Made by a program: the position numbers and the translations under genes. Shown here piece after piece: positions 6,003-11,894 of a stretch of 11,894 bases of DNA. The notes beneath the pieces were generated by a model that saw nothing but the letters and a program-made list of their open reading frames with translations, was not told where the DNA came from and ran no database searches. Position 1 is the first letter of the stretch. Every line of letters begins with the position of its first letter. The DNA is taken from the NCBI GenBank assembly GCA_023434855.1, contig JAEYSJ010000224.1, forward strand, positions 1 through 11,894. The letters are read 5' to 3'. The stretch comes from Bacillota bacterium. Lineage in GTDB: Bacteria > Bacillota_C > Negativicutes > JAEYSJ01.

Positions 6003-6806
6003 CTATTTATAAGTTAAAAATTTTCTTAGCGCGTTAGCATCAATAACTAACTGGGTAAATTTCAGCCGCAGCCGGAAACTGGTAAAGGTGTGAAAAGCTT
6101 TAAAAATAGGGATACGCGGTAAGGCAAACAGATTGCTGTCAGATCTGGCTCTCCCCATATTTGTGGTAAAAGCGGCGCTATATCCTGCTTTTTTTACCAG
6201 TTGAATAATTGCCTGGTTATAAAAGCCGCCCGGGTAAGCGAAATATTTTACCGGCTCTTTGAGTCGCCATTCTATACCCTCACGGGACTTAGTCAATTGG
6301 TATTCGGCATATTCGGGTGAAGCATCTACAAGTGATACATGATTTAATGTATGGGACCCAAAAATGATGCCATTAGCATGCATTTCTTTTACTTGCTCCC
6401 AGGTTAAATACCTGTCATTATCCCCTACATAATCAGTGATTAAGAACACAGTGGCCACCAAATTATACTTTTTCAATATTGGGTAGGCTTCAGAAAACGT
6501 ATCCCTATATCCATCATCAAAGGTAATCAGTACAGGCTTTTCCGGAAGTGGTTCGTTATATTGAATGTAATTTACCAGTTGGTCAGGCGAAATAGCAGTA
6601 TACCCATTGTTCCTTAGATAAAGCATCTGCTCTTCAAACTCCTGCGGAGTAATTGCCAAGGCATTCATTTCCCGGCTGCTTATAAGATGATAGTTCAGTA
6701 CCGGAACACCGCGATAGTCTAAACTCATTATATAAATAAAAAATATAAGTGCAGCAAGTATAATTATCCCTATAACATAGCGGGTTCTATGCGAAACTAA
6801 AGACAA
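6003..6806 (-). CDS. Membrane-anchored polysaccharide deacetylase (NodB/CE4 family)
   Basis: This is a probable cell-envelope N- or O-deacetylase, 267 residues from the start used. An N-terminal signal anchor (about 11-28, VIGIIILAALIFFIYIMS, after a basic SHRTR) places the domain outside the cytoplasmic membrane. The catalytic domain shows PVLNYHLIS (about 35-43), the metal/base motif TFDDGYRD (Asp97, Asp98), and the zinc-ligand motif SHTLNH (His152, His156). FAYPGGFYN (about 189-197) stands for motif 3, with Ala where some members have Arg, and LPRIPI lies near the end. The frame is open to an ATG at 6884, adding 26 residues, but that ATG has no ribosome site and the extra part (CCGEKLC) looks non-native. 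I prefer the TTG at 6806 because GGGGGG (6813-6818) lies 6 nt upstream and the protein then starts right at its anchor. It appears monocistronic. The sugar substrate is unknown. Confidence 0.87.
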   Translation of the reverse strand: MSLVSHRTRYVIGIIILAALIFFIYIMSLDYRGVPVLNYHLISSREMNALAITPQEFEEQMLYLRNNGYTAISPDQLVNYIQYNEPLPEKPVLITFDDGYRDTFSEAYPILKKYNLVATVFLITDYVGDNDRYLTWEQVKEMHANGIIFGSHTLNHVSLVDASPEYAEYQLTKSREGIEWRLKEPVKYFAYPGGFYNQAIIQLVKKAGYSAAFTTNMGRARSDSNLFALPRIPIFKAFHTFTSFRLRLKFTQLVIDANALRKFLTYK

Positions 6807-7042
6807 CGGTATCCCCCCATCCCAGATACATAGCTTCTCGCCACAGCATCCAGTCGACCATAAGCTGTCAATTATATAATACATGTTATGAATATCTTTG
6901 AGACTCGCTAATAGTATTAAAGTTATTTAGTTCGTTATATATATTGTTCTTGTTTGATAATTTAATACCTTTTTTCTCCATAACACATTTCGCCTGCAGA
7001 TGATAGCTGCCACAACAACACTAAGTTGCAACAAATGAGAAA

Positions 7043-7064
7043 GGCCGTGCACTATTGCACGGCC
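7043..7064 (-). terminator. Intrinsic terminator of the small ACT-like gene
   Basis: A 9-bp perfect GC-rich stem (GGCCGTGCA / TGCACGGCC) has a 4-nt loop. On the - strand it is followed by TTTCTCATTTGTT, 27 bp beyond the stop codon of the small gene. Confidence 0.75.
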
Positions 7065-7091
7065 GGATAAATACTTAGTAACGTTCCGTTC

Positions 7092-7355
7092 TTAGAAGTC
7101 TAAAGCCATGTATTTTACTTTTACGTTAGGAATAGCTTTAAGCTCCCGCTCCAACTGGGAAATAGCCTGACTGTCAGCACAGATCTGAAGTAAAATAATA
7201 CCGGTATTCGAGCAGGTTTCAATCTGAGCATCATGTAATCCCAGTCTGACTCTGATATCACAGCCATATTTTGTTAGCACATCCTGAACCTTAACAGCAG
7301 TTTCCGTCCTTTGTTCTTGCAAAATAGCCATAACCGTCGAACAATTTTTATTCAC
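7092..7355 (-). CDS. Small ACT-like (TM1266-type) regulatory protein
   Basis: This 87-residue soluble protein looks like one ferredoxin-fold (ACT-like) domain. A first strand (STVMAILQE), a helix (AVKVQDVLTKYG), strands RVRLGLHD and GIILLQICA, a helix (AISQLERELKAI) and a final strand (NVKVKYMAL) follow the expected beta-alpha-beta order. The YGC..RVRLGLH and IPNVKVK stretches recall the TM1266 family, often named iron-only hydrogenase system regulators. No hydrogenase gene is in the window, so the function is open. An ATG at 7370 is in frame, but GGAGGTG (7362-7368) overlaps that codon and stands 6 nt before a GTG at 7355, so the GTG is the likely start. The gene is flanked by a terminator and stands alone. 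It has two Cys, one after the first strand-helix unit and one in CSNTG. Confidence 0.75.
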   Translation of the reverse strand: MNKNCSTVMAILQEQRTETAVKVQDVLTKYGCDIRVRLGLHDAQIETCSNTGIILLQICADSQAISQLERELKAIPNVKVKYMALDF

Positions 7356-7385
7356 TGATAACACCTCCATATATTTATATTTATT

Positions 7386-7415
7386 AATTTCATCCTTCCT
7401 TCTAAATAATCCTTC
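7386..7415 (-). promoter_or_regulatory. Candidate SigH-type promoter of the small ACT-like gene
   Basis: On the - strand GAAGGATTA (7407-7415) fits the -35 pattern RnAGGAwWW in full. After 12 bp, GATGAAATT (7386-7394) matches the -10 pattern RnnGAATww except for one base. The start would be about 23 nt before the GTG. The region is purine-rich on that strand, so a chance match is possible. Confidence 0.35.
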
Positions 7416-7501
7416 TTAAACAATATAAAACATTTAATAATTTCAAATTTGCTCACTTTGCAAAGTAGAAGATACAGTAAAAAGACTTAGAATCCTTTTG
7501 C

Positions 7502-7530
7502 TACAAATAACACACAGTAAGTTATTTGTA
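7502..7530. promoter_or_regulatory. 10-bp inverted repeat upstream of the first PocR-MCP gene
   Basis: TACAAATAAC (7502-7511) and GTTATTTGTA (7521-7530) form a perfect 10-bp inverted repeat with a 9-bp spacer. It lies just upstream of a TGTCGAA box and a candidate promoter. The symmetry and spacing suit a dimeric repressor or activator site; an RNA hairpin is less likely because the stem is A+T-rich. Confidence 0.45.
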
Positions 7531-7536
7531 TAACTT

Positions 7537-7543
7537 TGTCGAA
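7537..7543 (+). promoter_or_regulatory. TGTCGAA heptamer (Spo0A-box-like) before the first PocR-MCP gene
   Basis: This heptamer equals the known Spo0A box of Bacillus and Clostridium. It lies 7 bp after the inverted repeat and just upstream of the candidate -35 at 7548. The same heptamer occurs before the PAS regulator and before the second PocR-MCP gene. Function is inferred. Confidence 0.35.
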
Positions 7544-7547
7544 ACAT

Positions 7548-7576
7548 GAAGGTGTTGGGTAATTCCTAGCGAATAT
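7548..7576 (+). promoter_or_regulatory. Candidate SigH-type promoter of the first PocR-MCP gene
   Basis: AGCGAATAT (7568-7576) fits the SigH -10 pattern RnnGAATww completely. GAAGGTGTT (7548-7556), 11 bp before it, fits the -35 pattern RnAGGAwWW at all but two positions. The start would lie about 28 nt before the ATG, which leaves room for the AGGGGGAG ribosome site. Confidence 0.35.
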
Positions 7577-7611
7577 ATCCAAAACAATCTAACATAGGGG
7601 GAGTTATCAGA

Positions 7612-8628
7612 ATGAACATAGCAGAAATAAAATTAGCCGATATTGTTGATGTTGAATTTTTACAGCGCTTTCAGGATGACTTCGCGAAAAGCATGGGGAT
7701 TGCCAGCGTTACCGTTGATCTGGATGGCAAGCCCATTACTAATCCCAGCTACTACACCCGTTTTTGCGAACATTTCACCCATTCAACTAAGTGCGGAGAT
7801 GACCGCTGTGCGGAATCTCACCTGCGCGGTGGACAGGAAGCTGCGAAAACCGGCAAGCCGTATGTTTATGAATGCCATGCCGGCCTTATTGATTTTGCTG
7901 CCCCGATTATGTTGGAAGGAAGACTTATCGGCACAATTCTGGGCGGACAGGTTTTAACCGATTTACCTGATGAAGACAAATACCGGAGAATAGCGCGGGA
8001 GATCGGAGTCGATGAAGACGGGTATGTCGCCGCAGTAAAAGAAATCAAAAAGCTGCCGCGGGAACAAATCGAAGCAGCGGCAAATGTACTGTTTATTGTC
8101 ACCAATAATCTATCGAAAACCTGGTATTACCAGCAAAGATTGAAAGAAACAGCAGGAACTTTAAATGATCACCTGACGCAAATTTCAGCAACAATGGAGC
8201 AGCTTGCCGCATCTACTTCAGATGTAACTCATAACCAGTCGTCCCTTAACCAGGAAATAAGAAATGTTAGTACAGTATCGGAGAAAATTAACAGCGTATT
8301 AGACTTTATCAAAGAAATTGCCGATGAGACCAGATTGCTTGGATTAAATGCGGCGATTGAAGCCGCCCGGGCCGGAGAAGCTGGTTTAGGCTTTGGGGTA
8401 GTGGCGCAGGAGATCCGCAAACTGTCAGGCGACTCCAAACAAACTGTCGGAAAAATAAAAGAATTAACGACCCATATCCAGGAATCGGTAAATACAACGG
8501 TAAATATGAGCGACCTCACCATGCAAACTGTCGAACAACAGTCCGCCGGCATTGAGGAAGTCACAGCCAGTGTTACGCAAATTACATTAATGGCCAGCCA
8601 GCTCATGACTTTGGCCAATGAAAAATAG
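7612..8628 (+). CDS. Soluble methyl-accepting chemotaxis-type receptor with PocR sensor domain
   Basis: This 338-residue protein pairs an N-terminal PocR ligand-binding domain (about 8-170) with an MCP signalling hairpin (about 175-338). It has no transmembrane segment or signal peptide, so it should sense a cytoplasmic ligand. The PocR part has four cysteines (Cys52, Cys61, Cys66, Cys88) in FCEHF, KCGDDRC and YECHAG, a pattern that could bind a metal or sense redox state. The hairpin tip reads [20 protein letters not shown], then [13 protein letters not shown], close to the canonical receptor tip that contacts CheW and CheA. There is no CheR-tethering pentapeptide at the C-terminus. AGGGGGAG lies 9 nt before the ATG. 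cheW follows after 46 bp on the same strand, so the two are probably cotranscribed. The ligand is unknown; PocR domains elsewhere are linked to small hydrocarbon derivatives such as 1,3-propanediol. Confidence 0.92.
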   Translation: MNIAEIKLADIVDVEFLQRFQDDFAKSMGIASVTVDLDGKPITNPSYYTRFCEHFTHSTKCGDDRCAESHLRGGQEAAKTGKPYVYECHAGLIDFAAPIMLEGRLIGTILGGQVLTDLPDEDKYRRIAREIGVDEDGYVAAVKEIKKLPREQIEAAANVLFIVTNNLSKTWYYQQRLKETAGTLNDHLTQISATMEQLAASTSDVTHNQSSLNQEIRNVSTVSEKINSVLDFIKEIADETRLLGLNAAIEAARAGEAGLGFGVVAQEIRKLSGDSKQTVGKIKELTTHIQESVNTTVNMSDLTMQTVEQQSAGIEEVTASVTQITLMASQLMTLANEK

Positions 8629-8674
8629 TCATTTTATATTGCAAGACGGAGCCTAATAATGAGGAGGAAATACA

Positions 8675-9100
8675 GTGGCTAATAGACAGCTGGTGGTTTT
8701 CGAAATGGCAGGCGAGGAGTATGGCATTGATGTTAGCGCGGTCAACGGTATTTTACGATTGAAAAATTTTCAGATTCGTAAATTACCCAGTGTTCCGCCG
8801 ATCATTGAAGGGGTAATCAACTTGCGGGGTAACGTTAATTATGTATACAACTTAAATAAGCTCTTTGAATTACCGGAAAAACAGATTGACATCGAAAGCA
8901 AAATAATAATGGTATATTCCGGCGAGCAGACTGTCGGCTATATTGTTGATGAAGTTACCGACATAGTACATATCCCTGAAGAAAATATTGAACAGGCCCC
9001 AGGCTTTATTACTAAAATCCAGGGCGAGTATATTACAGGCGTAGGAAAAGTTGACGATCGGCTGATTATCATGCTTGATACCGAAAAAATCTCAATGTAA
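8675..9100 (+). CDS. cheW: CheW-like chemotaxis coupling protein
   Basis: This 141-residue protein is a single CheW domain, which normally bridges MCP receptors to the CheA kinase. Typical features are QLVVFEMAGEEYGIDVSAV at the start, IRKLPSVPPIIEGVINLRG in the middle, and VGYIVDEVTDIVHI with a final GVGKVDDRLIIMLD. The usual RGxxxPVxDL segment reads RGNVNYVYNLNKLF here, so the Pro and Asp are replaced. The start is GTG with AGGAGG (8662-8667) 7 nt upstream. It sits 46 bp after the PocR-MCP gene and before a strong terminator, so it is probably the dedicated coupler for that receptor and its paralogue. No cheA is in the window; it may work with a kinase encoded elsewhere. Confidence 0.92.
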   Translation: MANRQLVVFEMAGEEYGIDVSAVNGILRLKNFQIRKLPSVPPIIEGVINLRGNVNYVYNLNKLFELPEKQIDIESKIIMVYSGEQTVGYIVDEVTDIVHIPEENIEQAPGFITKIQGEYITGVGKVDDRLIIMLDTEKISM

Positions 9101-9145
9101 GAAAAATCATCATTTTTTAAGCTGTGAAAAACTTAAAACCCTTTC

Positions 9146-9188
9146 TGCAAAATAAATTACCGGCAAAATGCCGGTAGTTTATTTTGCA
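9146..9188 (+). terminator. Intrinsic terminator after cheW
   Basis: The core stem TACCGGCA / TGCCGGTA has a 3-nt loop and is followed by GTTTATTTT. The flanking TGCAAAATAAA / TTTATTTTGCA extends it to 19 pairs with one mismatch. It ends the receptor-cheW unit, so the PAS regulator needs its own promoter. Confidence 0.85.
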
Positions 9189-9216
9189 ATATTTAGGTGA
9201 ATATCATTGTTCAGTT

Positions 9217-9245
9217 CAAGGATAATGTCTTACAATGTCGAATTA
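9217..9245 (+). promoter_or_regulatory. Strong SigH-type promoter candidate with overlapping TGTCGAA box
   Basis: AGGATAA (9219-9225; nine-base -35 from 9217, only the first base off RnAGGAwWW) is followed after 11 bp by GTCGAATTA (9237-9245), a full match to RnnGAATww. Spacing equals that known for Bacillus SigH. TGTCGAA (9236-9242), identical to a Spo0A box, overlaps the -10. The start would be near 9252, about 46 nt before the ATG. Confidence 0.55.
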
Positions 9246-9297
9246 AGATAAGTAAAACTTATTGGTTCCCAATCTTAGTTCGAGGTGCGATTTAATA

Positions 9298-11418
9298 ATG
9301 GACGTCACAAGTAACCAAGTTAAAGGGAGAAAACTCAGCGTTCAAAGGCTGTTGAACAGAATAAAATTTCTTGAGACCAAACTTTTCGATGCAGAGATGC
9401 AACTCAACGGGATTATTGACTGCAAGCTGGCGGAACAGAAGGCATTGCAAGCCAATGAGGAACGGTACAGGCAAATATTTATGCGCAGCCCGGCGGTTAA
9501 GCTTATTGTTGATCCCCTCAATGGAAAGATAATAAATGCCAATCAGGCTGCAGCTGAATTTTACGGATACACCATTGAAGAATTAATTAATATGGAAATC
9601 TTCGAAATTAACCCGAGCCCGCCGGAAAAGACGAATAAGAATATGGTAAAGATATGTGCTGATAATGCCGGCAAGCTGTATTATCTTAAACATAAATTAA
9701 GAAACGGTACGCTGCGGGATGTGGAAGTTTACGCCGGTCCGGTAACAGTTGGCGACAGAACATTAGTAAATGCAATTGTTTTTGATGTGACTGACCGCAA
9801 AAAAATGGAAGAAGAACTGCGCGAAAGCCGCGAGCGTCTTTCCTTGGTGGTTGAAGGCGCCAAAGCCGGTATTTGGGATTGGGATATGATCACTAACCGT
9901 GTATTTCATGACAAACAGTGGAAGGCGATTCTTGGCTATGAAGAACATGAAGCAAATGGCGGTGCCGAAGAATGGCAAGGCCGCTGGCATCCTGATGACA
10001 TCCTCATGATCAGGCAGACAATGCAGGATTATTTGCAGGGAAAAACCGCCAAGTATGAGCTGGAGTATCGACTGCAGCATAAAGATGGCTCCTATCGCTG
10101 GATATATACTGCAGGCAAAATAACCCGTGACACGGCCGGACGGCCAATTCGCTGGGTCGGTTTCAATATTGACATTACTGACCGGAAACAAGTAGAAGAA
10201 ATAGTGCGGGAAAGCGAAAAAAAATTAAGAGATTTCGCTCAGGCCGTTCCTGATGCCAGTTTTATCATAGACGAAGACGGCCGTCATATTGAAGTATTCA
10301 ATAGTCATAACCATCAACTATTCAGACCCCGTGAAGAACTAATCGGATTAACCCTGCATCAAATATATTTGCCGGAACAGGCCGATATGCTGCTGAATAA
10401 AATCCGACAGACTATTCTTTCCGGGATGCCCCAATACGATGCGCAAGAACTGGAATTCGGCAAAGGAGTAAAACGGTGGATTGAAGCCCGGCTTGCACCT
10501 ATGACTTATCTGGCCAATGGCAAGAAGACGGTAGCCATTGTAGCAAATGACATTACCGAACGAAAGCATACTGATAGAATACTGCAGTCAACCTATGAGT
10601 TGCAGCGAAAAAGCGATTTTATTAATGCCATCATCAACGGAGTGAATCATGTAGATTCAAAAGCCATTTCGTTTGCCGGAACTTTTGGTTTAGATTTAAC
10701 GCGTCCCTTATTCTGCTGCTTAATTGTCAGTGAAATATTTACCGTAAATAGCAATAATGAATATGGTGCCGGGCATAAACCGTTAAAGCTTAAAAGCGAC
10801 ATAATAAATGCACTATATGACGAACCCCAATCTATCGTCTGGCTTCACCGCGAAGATATCGGGATAATATATCAGCCAGCGAATCTGAAGGAAGCAAGCC
10901 GTGAGCACGCTGCACGCATAGCCAACCGCATACGGGACAAAATCAGTGATGTTACTTCAGGCCTGCCAATAATGATTGGCGTGGGTACGGCACAAACCGG
11001 CCCCGAAAGTTTGTACAAAAGCTTTCAGCAAGCTTGGAGTGCTGTAATGTCGGCGCGATCTGAAGAAGGAAACACAGAGGGAGTTTATTACTTCTGGAAT
11101 TTGGGAGTTTTTCAGTTGCTTGCCGGTTATGGCGGAAAAGAACGGGCCAGGGATTTTGTTGAGGAGAAAATCGGTAAACTCATTGCATATGACAGTAAGA
11201 AAGAGACAGACTTCCTGGCTACTTTGGAAAAGATTTTGCAAAGCGCCAATTTAAAAGAAGTTGCCGAAGAAATGTTTCTTCATCACAAAACGATAGTTAA
11301 CCGTAAACAAAGAATCGAAAAAATTCTGGGGATTTCCCTTGATCAATTTGAGACACGACTGGCTATTGCAACGGCAATTAAGCTGCATAAATTAAATACT
11401 CAGCTTGCCCAGCGCTGA
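9298..11418 (+). CDS. Triple-PAS transcriptional regulator with CdaR GGDEF-like and PucR C-terminal HTH
   Basis: This 706-residue cytoplasmic regulator has a short N-terminal coiled coil (about 15-55; RLLNRIKFLETKLFDAEMQL) and three PAS domains with C-terminal caps: PAS1 about 55-165 ending FDVTDRK, PAS2 about 178-298 (WDWDMITNRVF; ending NIDITDRK) and PAS3 about 309-424 (ending NDITERK). A CdaR-type GGDEF-like domain (about 445-590; FCCLIVSEIF, IGVGTAQTGPESLYKSFQQA) and a PucR-type HTH (about 630-700; LQSANLKEVAEEMFLHHKTI then NRKQRIEKILG) follow. No kinase or receiver domain is present, so PAS sensing should act directly on DNA binding. The frame is open to a TTG at 9262, but the ATG at 9298 is preferred, with GAGGTG (9282-9287) 10 nt before it. 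It lies between a cheW gene and a second receptor gene, and has its own SigH-like promoter, so it probably regulates these neighbours. The PAS ligands are unknown. Confidence 0.9.
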   Translation: MDVTSNQVKGRKLSVQRLLNRIKFLETKLFDAEMQLNGIIDCKLAEQKALQANEERYRQIFMRSPAVKLIVDPLNGKIINANQAAAEFYGYTIEELINMEIFEINPSPPEKTNKNMVKICADNAGKLYYLKHKLRNGTLRDVEVYAGPVTVGDRTLVNAIVFDVTDRKKMEEELRESRERLSLVVEGAKAGIWDWDMITNRVFHDKQWKAILGYEEHEANGGAEEWQGRWHPDDILMIRQTMQDYLQGKTAKYELEYRLQHKDGSYRWIYTAGKITRDTAGRPIRWVGFNIDITDRKQVEEIVRESEKKLRDFAQAVPDASFIIDEDGRHIEVFNSHNHQLFRPREELIGLTLHQIYLPEQADMLLNKIRQTILSGMPQYDAQELEFGKGVKRWIEARLAPMTYLANGKKTVAIVANDITERKHTDRILQSTYELQRKSDFINAIINGVNHVDSKAISFAGTFGLDLTRPLFCCLIVSEIFTVNSNNEYGAGHKPLKLKSDIINALYDEPQSIVWLHREDIGIIYQPANLKEASREHAARIANRIRDKISDVTSGLPIMIGVGTAQTGPESLYKSFQQAWSAVMSARSEEGNTEGVYYFWNLGVFQLLAGYGGKERARDFVEEKIGKLIAYDSKKETDFLATLEKILQSANLKEVAEEMFLHHKTIVNRKQRIEKILGISLDQFETRLAIATAIKLHKLNTQLAQR

Positions 11419-11452
11419 AATGGTGGCTGGCTTGTATTGACTGCATAGTAAA

Positions 11453-11488
11453 GAACTGCTTTCAGGCGCTTCAACCTGAAAGCAGTTC
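11453..11488 (+). terminator. Hairpin after the PAS regulator gene
   Basis: A 14-bp perfect stem (GAACTGCTTTCAGG / CCTGAAAGCAGTTC) with an 8-nt loop lies 34 bp after the stop codon. The T tract is poor (TCATATTC), so it may be an inefficient terminator or a 3' stabiliser. Confidence 0.65.
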
Positions 11489-11538
11489 TCATATTCACTT
11501 CCAATATTGTCTTCGAAGGATATATATTACTGTTTTTT

Positions 11539-11634
11539 TGTCGAAAAAAATAGAACCATAAGATAATAGCATTTATCTCCAGAGATAATTATACTAAAAC
11601 TAATAACATATATAGAATATTCTCAAAATATTCT
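11539..11634. promoter_or_regulatory. Control region of the second PocR-MCP gene
   Basis: TGTCGAA (11539-11545) repeats the heptamer seen before the other two + strand units. AGATAA (11561-11566), TTATCT (11573-11578) and AGATAA (11583-11588) form alternating half-sites; the last two are part of the perfect palindrome TTATCTC-CA-GAGATAA (11573-11588). ATAGAATAT (11612-11620) fits a SigH -10, but its -35 (11591-11599) lacks the conserved GG. AATATTCT occurs twice, 11 bp apart (11616 and 11627). Several proteins could bind here; the exact promoter is uncertain. Confidence 0.35.
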
Positions 11635-11656
11635 ACCAAAAAGGGGTGCATTAATA

Positions 11657-11894
11657 ATGAACATAGCAGATATAAAATTGGCTGACATTGTTGACGTTGA
11701 ATTTTTGCAGCGGTTCCAGGATGATTTCGCCAAGAGTATGGGTATTGCCAGTGTAACCGTTGATTTAGACGGAAAACCCATTACGAATCCCAGCTATTAT
11801 ACCCGTTTCTGTGAACATTACACTCATTCCACCAAATGTGGCGATGACCGTTGCGCGGAATCTCACCTGCGCGGGGGAGAACAGGCTGCGAAAA
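11657..11894 (+). CDS. Second PocR-MCP-type receptor, 3'-truncated by the window edge
   Basis: The first 79 codons of a gene start at an ATG preceded by AAGGGGTG (11641-11648) 8 nt upstream, and run off the window. The protein matches the receptor at 7612 at 75 of 79 residues (differences at 5, 55, 75 and 76), including Cys52, Cys61 and Cys66 of the PocR domain. About 32 of the 75 shared codons differ silently, so this is not a recent exact duplication. Its C-terminal MCP part is presumed, not seen. It lies directly after the PAS regulator and is probably one of that regulator's targets. Confidence 0.85.
   Translation, partial: MNIADIKLADIVDVEFLQRFQDDFAKSMGIASVTVDLDGKPITNPSYYTRFCEHYTHSTKCGDDRCAESHLRGGEQAAK

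Noticed and set aside
6807..6884. Longer N-terminus of the deacetylase from the ATG at 6884
   Set aside because: No ribosome site, Cys-rich unlikely leader, and a well-placed GGGGGG before the TTG at 6806.
8529..8535. TGTCGAA inside the first receptor gene
   Set aside because: It encodes conserved receptor residues (TVEQ) and is far from any promoter, so it is treated as chance.
8229..8618. 129-codon open frame on the - strand opposite the receptor gene
   Set aside because: It is antisense to the conserved MCP hairpin, has no ribosome site and shows no recognisable domain; its openness follows from codon use in the real gene.
9763..10191. 142-codon open frame on the - strand opposite the PAS regulator
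   Set aside because: It lies opposite clear PAS domains and has no supporting start signal or family likeness.
1..11894. CRISPR arrays, tRNA or rRNA genes, transposases, prophage genes
   Set aside because: No regular spaced repeats, cloverleaf-like segments, transposase motifs or phage structural genes were seen on either strand.

Overview
The window (about 43-45% G+C by eye) looks like the chromosome of a spore-forming, Gram-negative-walled Firmicute, most likely of the Sporomusaceae (Negativicutes). The case rests on gene content: a SigH-type sigma factor, PocR-domain receptors, a HAMP-less two-component kinase with a proline/glycine-rich sensor loop, a MocR regulator, strong AGGAGG/GGGGGA ribosome sites, and promoter-like sites resembling SigH and Spo0A targets. 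The taxonomic call is an inference. No rRNA, tRNA, CRISPR array, transposase or phage gene was seen.

Layout. (1) 1-1097 (+): the 3' part of a sensor histidine kinase that begins outside the window. (2) 1098-1377: no gene; a 157-bp element with 31-bp inverted ends built from CGCCAAG units, then a hairpin between the convergent kinase and sigma genes. (3) 1378-1992 (-): a SigH-like sigma factor. (4) 2186-3424 (-) and 3603-5099 (+): a BenE-type benzoate/H+ symporter divergent from a GntR-aminotransferase (MocR) regulator, sharing a control region with repeated TATAACA/TGTTATA sites. (5) 5148-5378 (-) and 5533-5901 (+): a 76-residue orphan protein divergent from a small XRE regulator, with a clear SigA promoter and two phased palindromic operators between them. 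(6) 6003-6806 (-): a membrane-anchored polysaccharide deacetylase. (7) 7092-7355 (-): a small ACT-like protein resembling the TM1266 family. (8) 7612-11894 (+): a signalling cluster of a soluble PocR-MCP receptor, CheW, a triple-PAS/PucR-type regulator, and the start of a second, almost identical PocR-MCP receptor that runs off the end.

How the genes may work together. The last 4.3 kb is the most distinctive part. Two near-identical cytoplasmic receptors bracket a CheW coupler and a PAS-CdaR/PucR transcription factor, which suggests one module sensing a small molecule through PocR and PAS domains. A TGTCGAA heptamer (identical to the Spo0A box) lies upstream of all three + strand transcription units, and a near-consensus SigH-type promoter lies in front of the PAS regulator. 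This raises the possibility that the module is switched on in the transition from growth to sporulation. The BenE/MocR pair and the XRE/orphan pair look like self-contained, locally regulated units. Between 6807 and 7042 only the terminator of the downstream-lying small gene was recognised.
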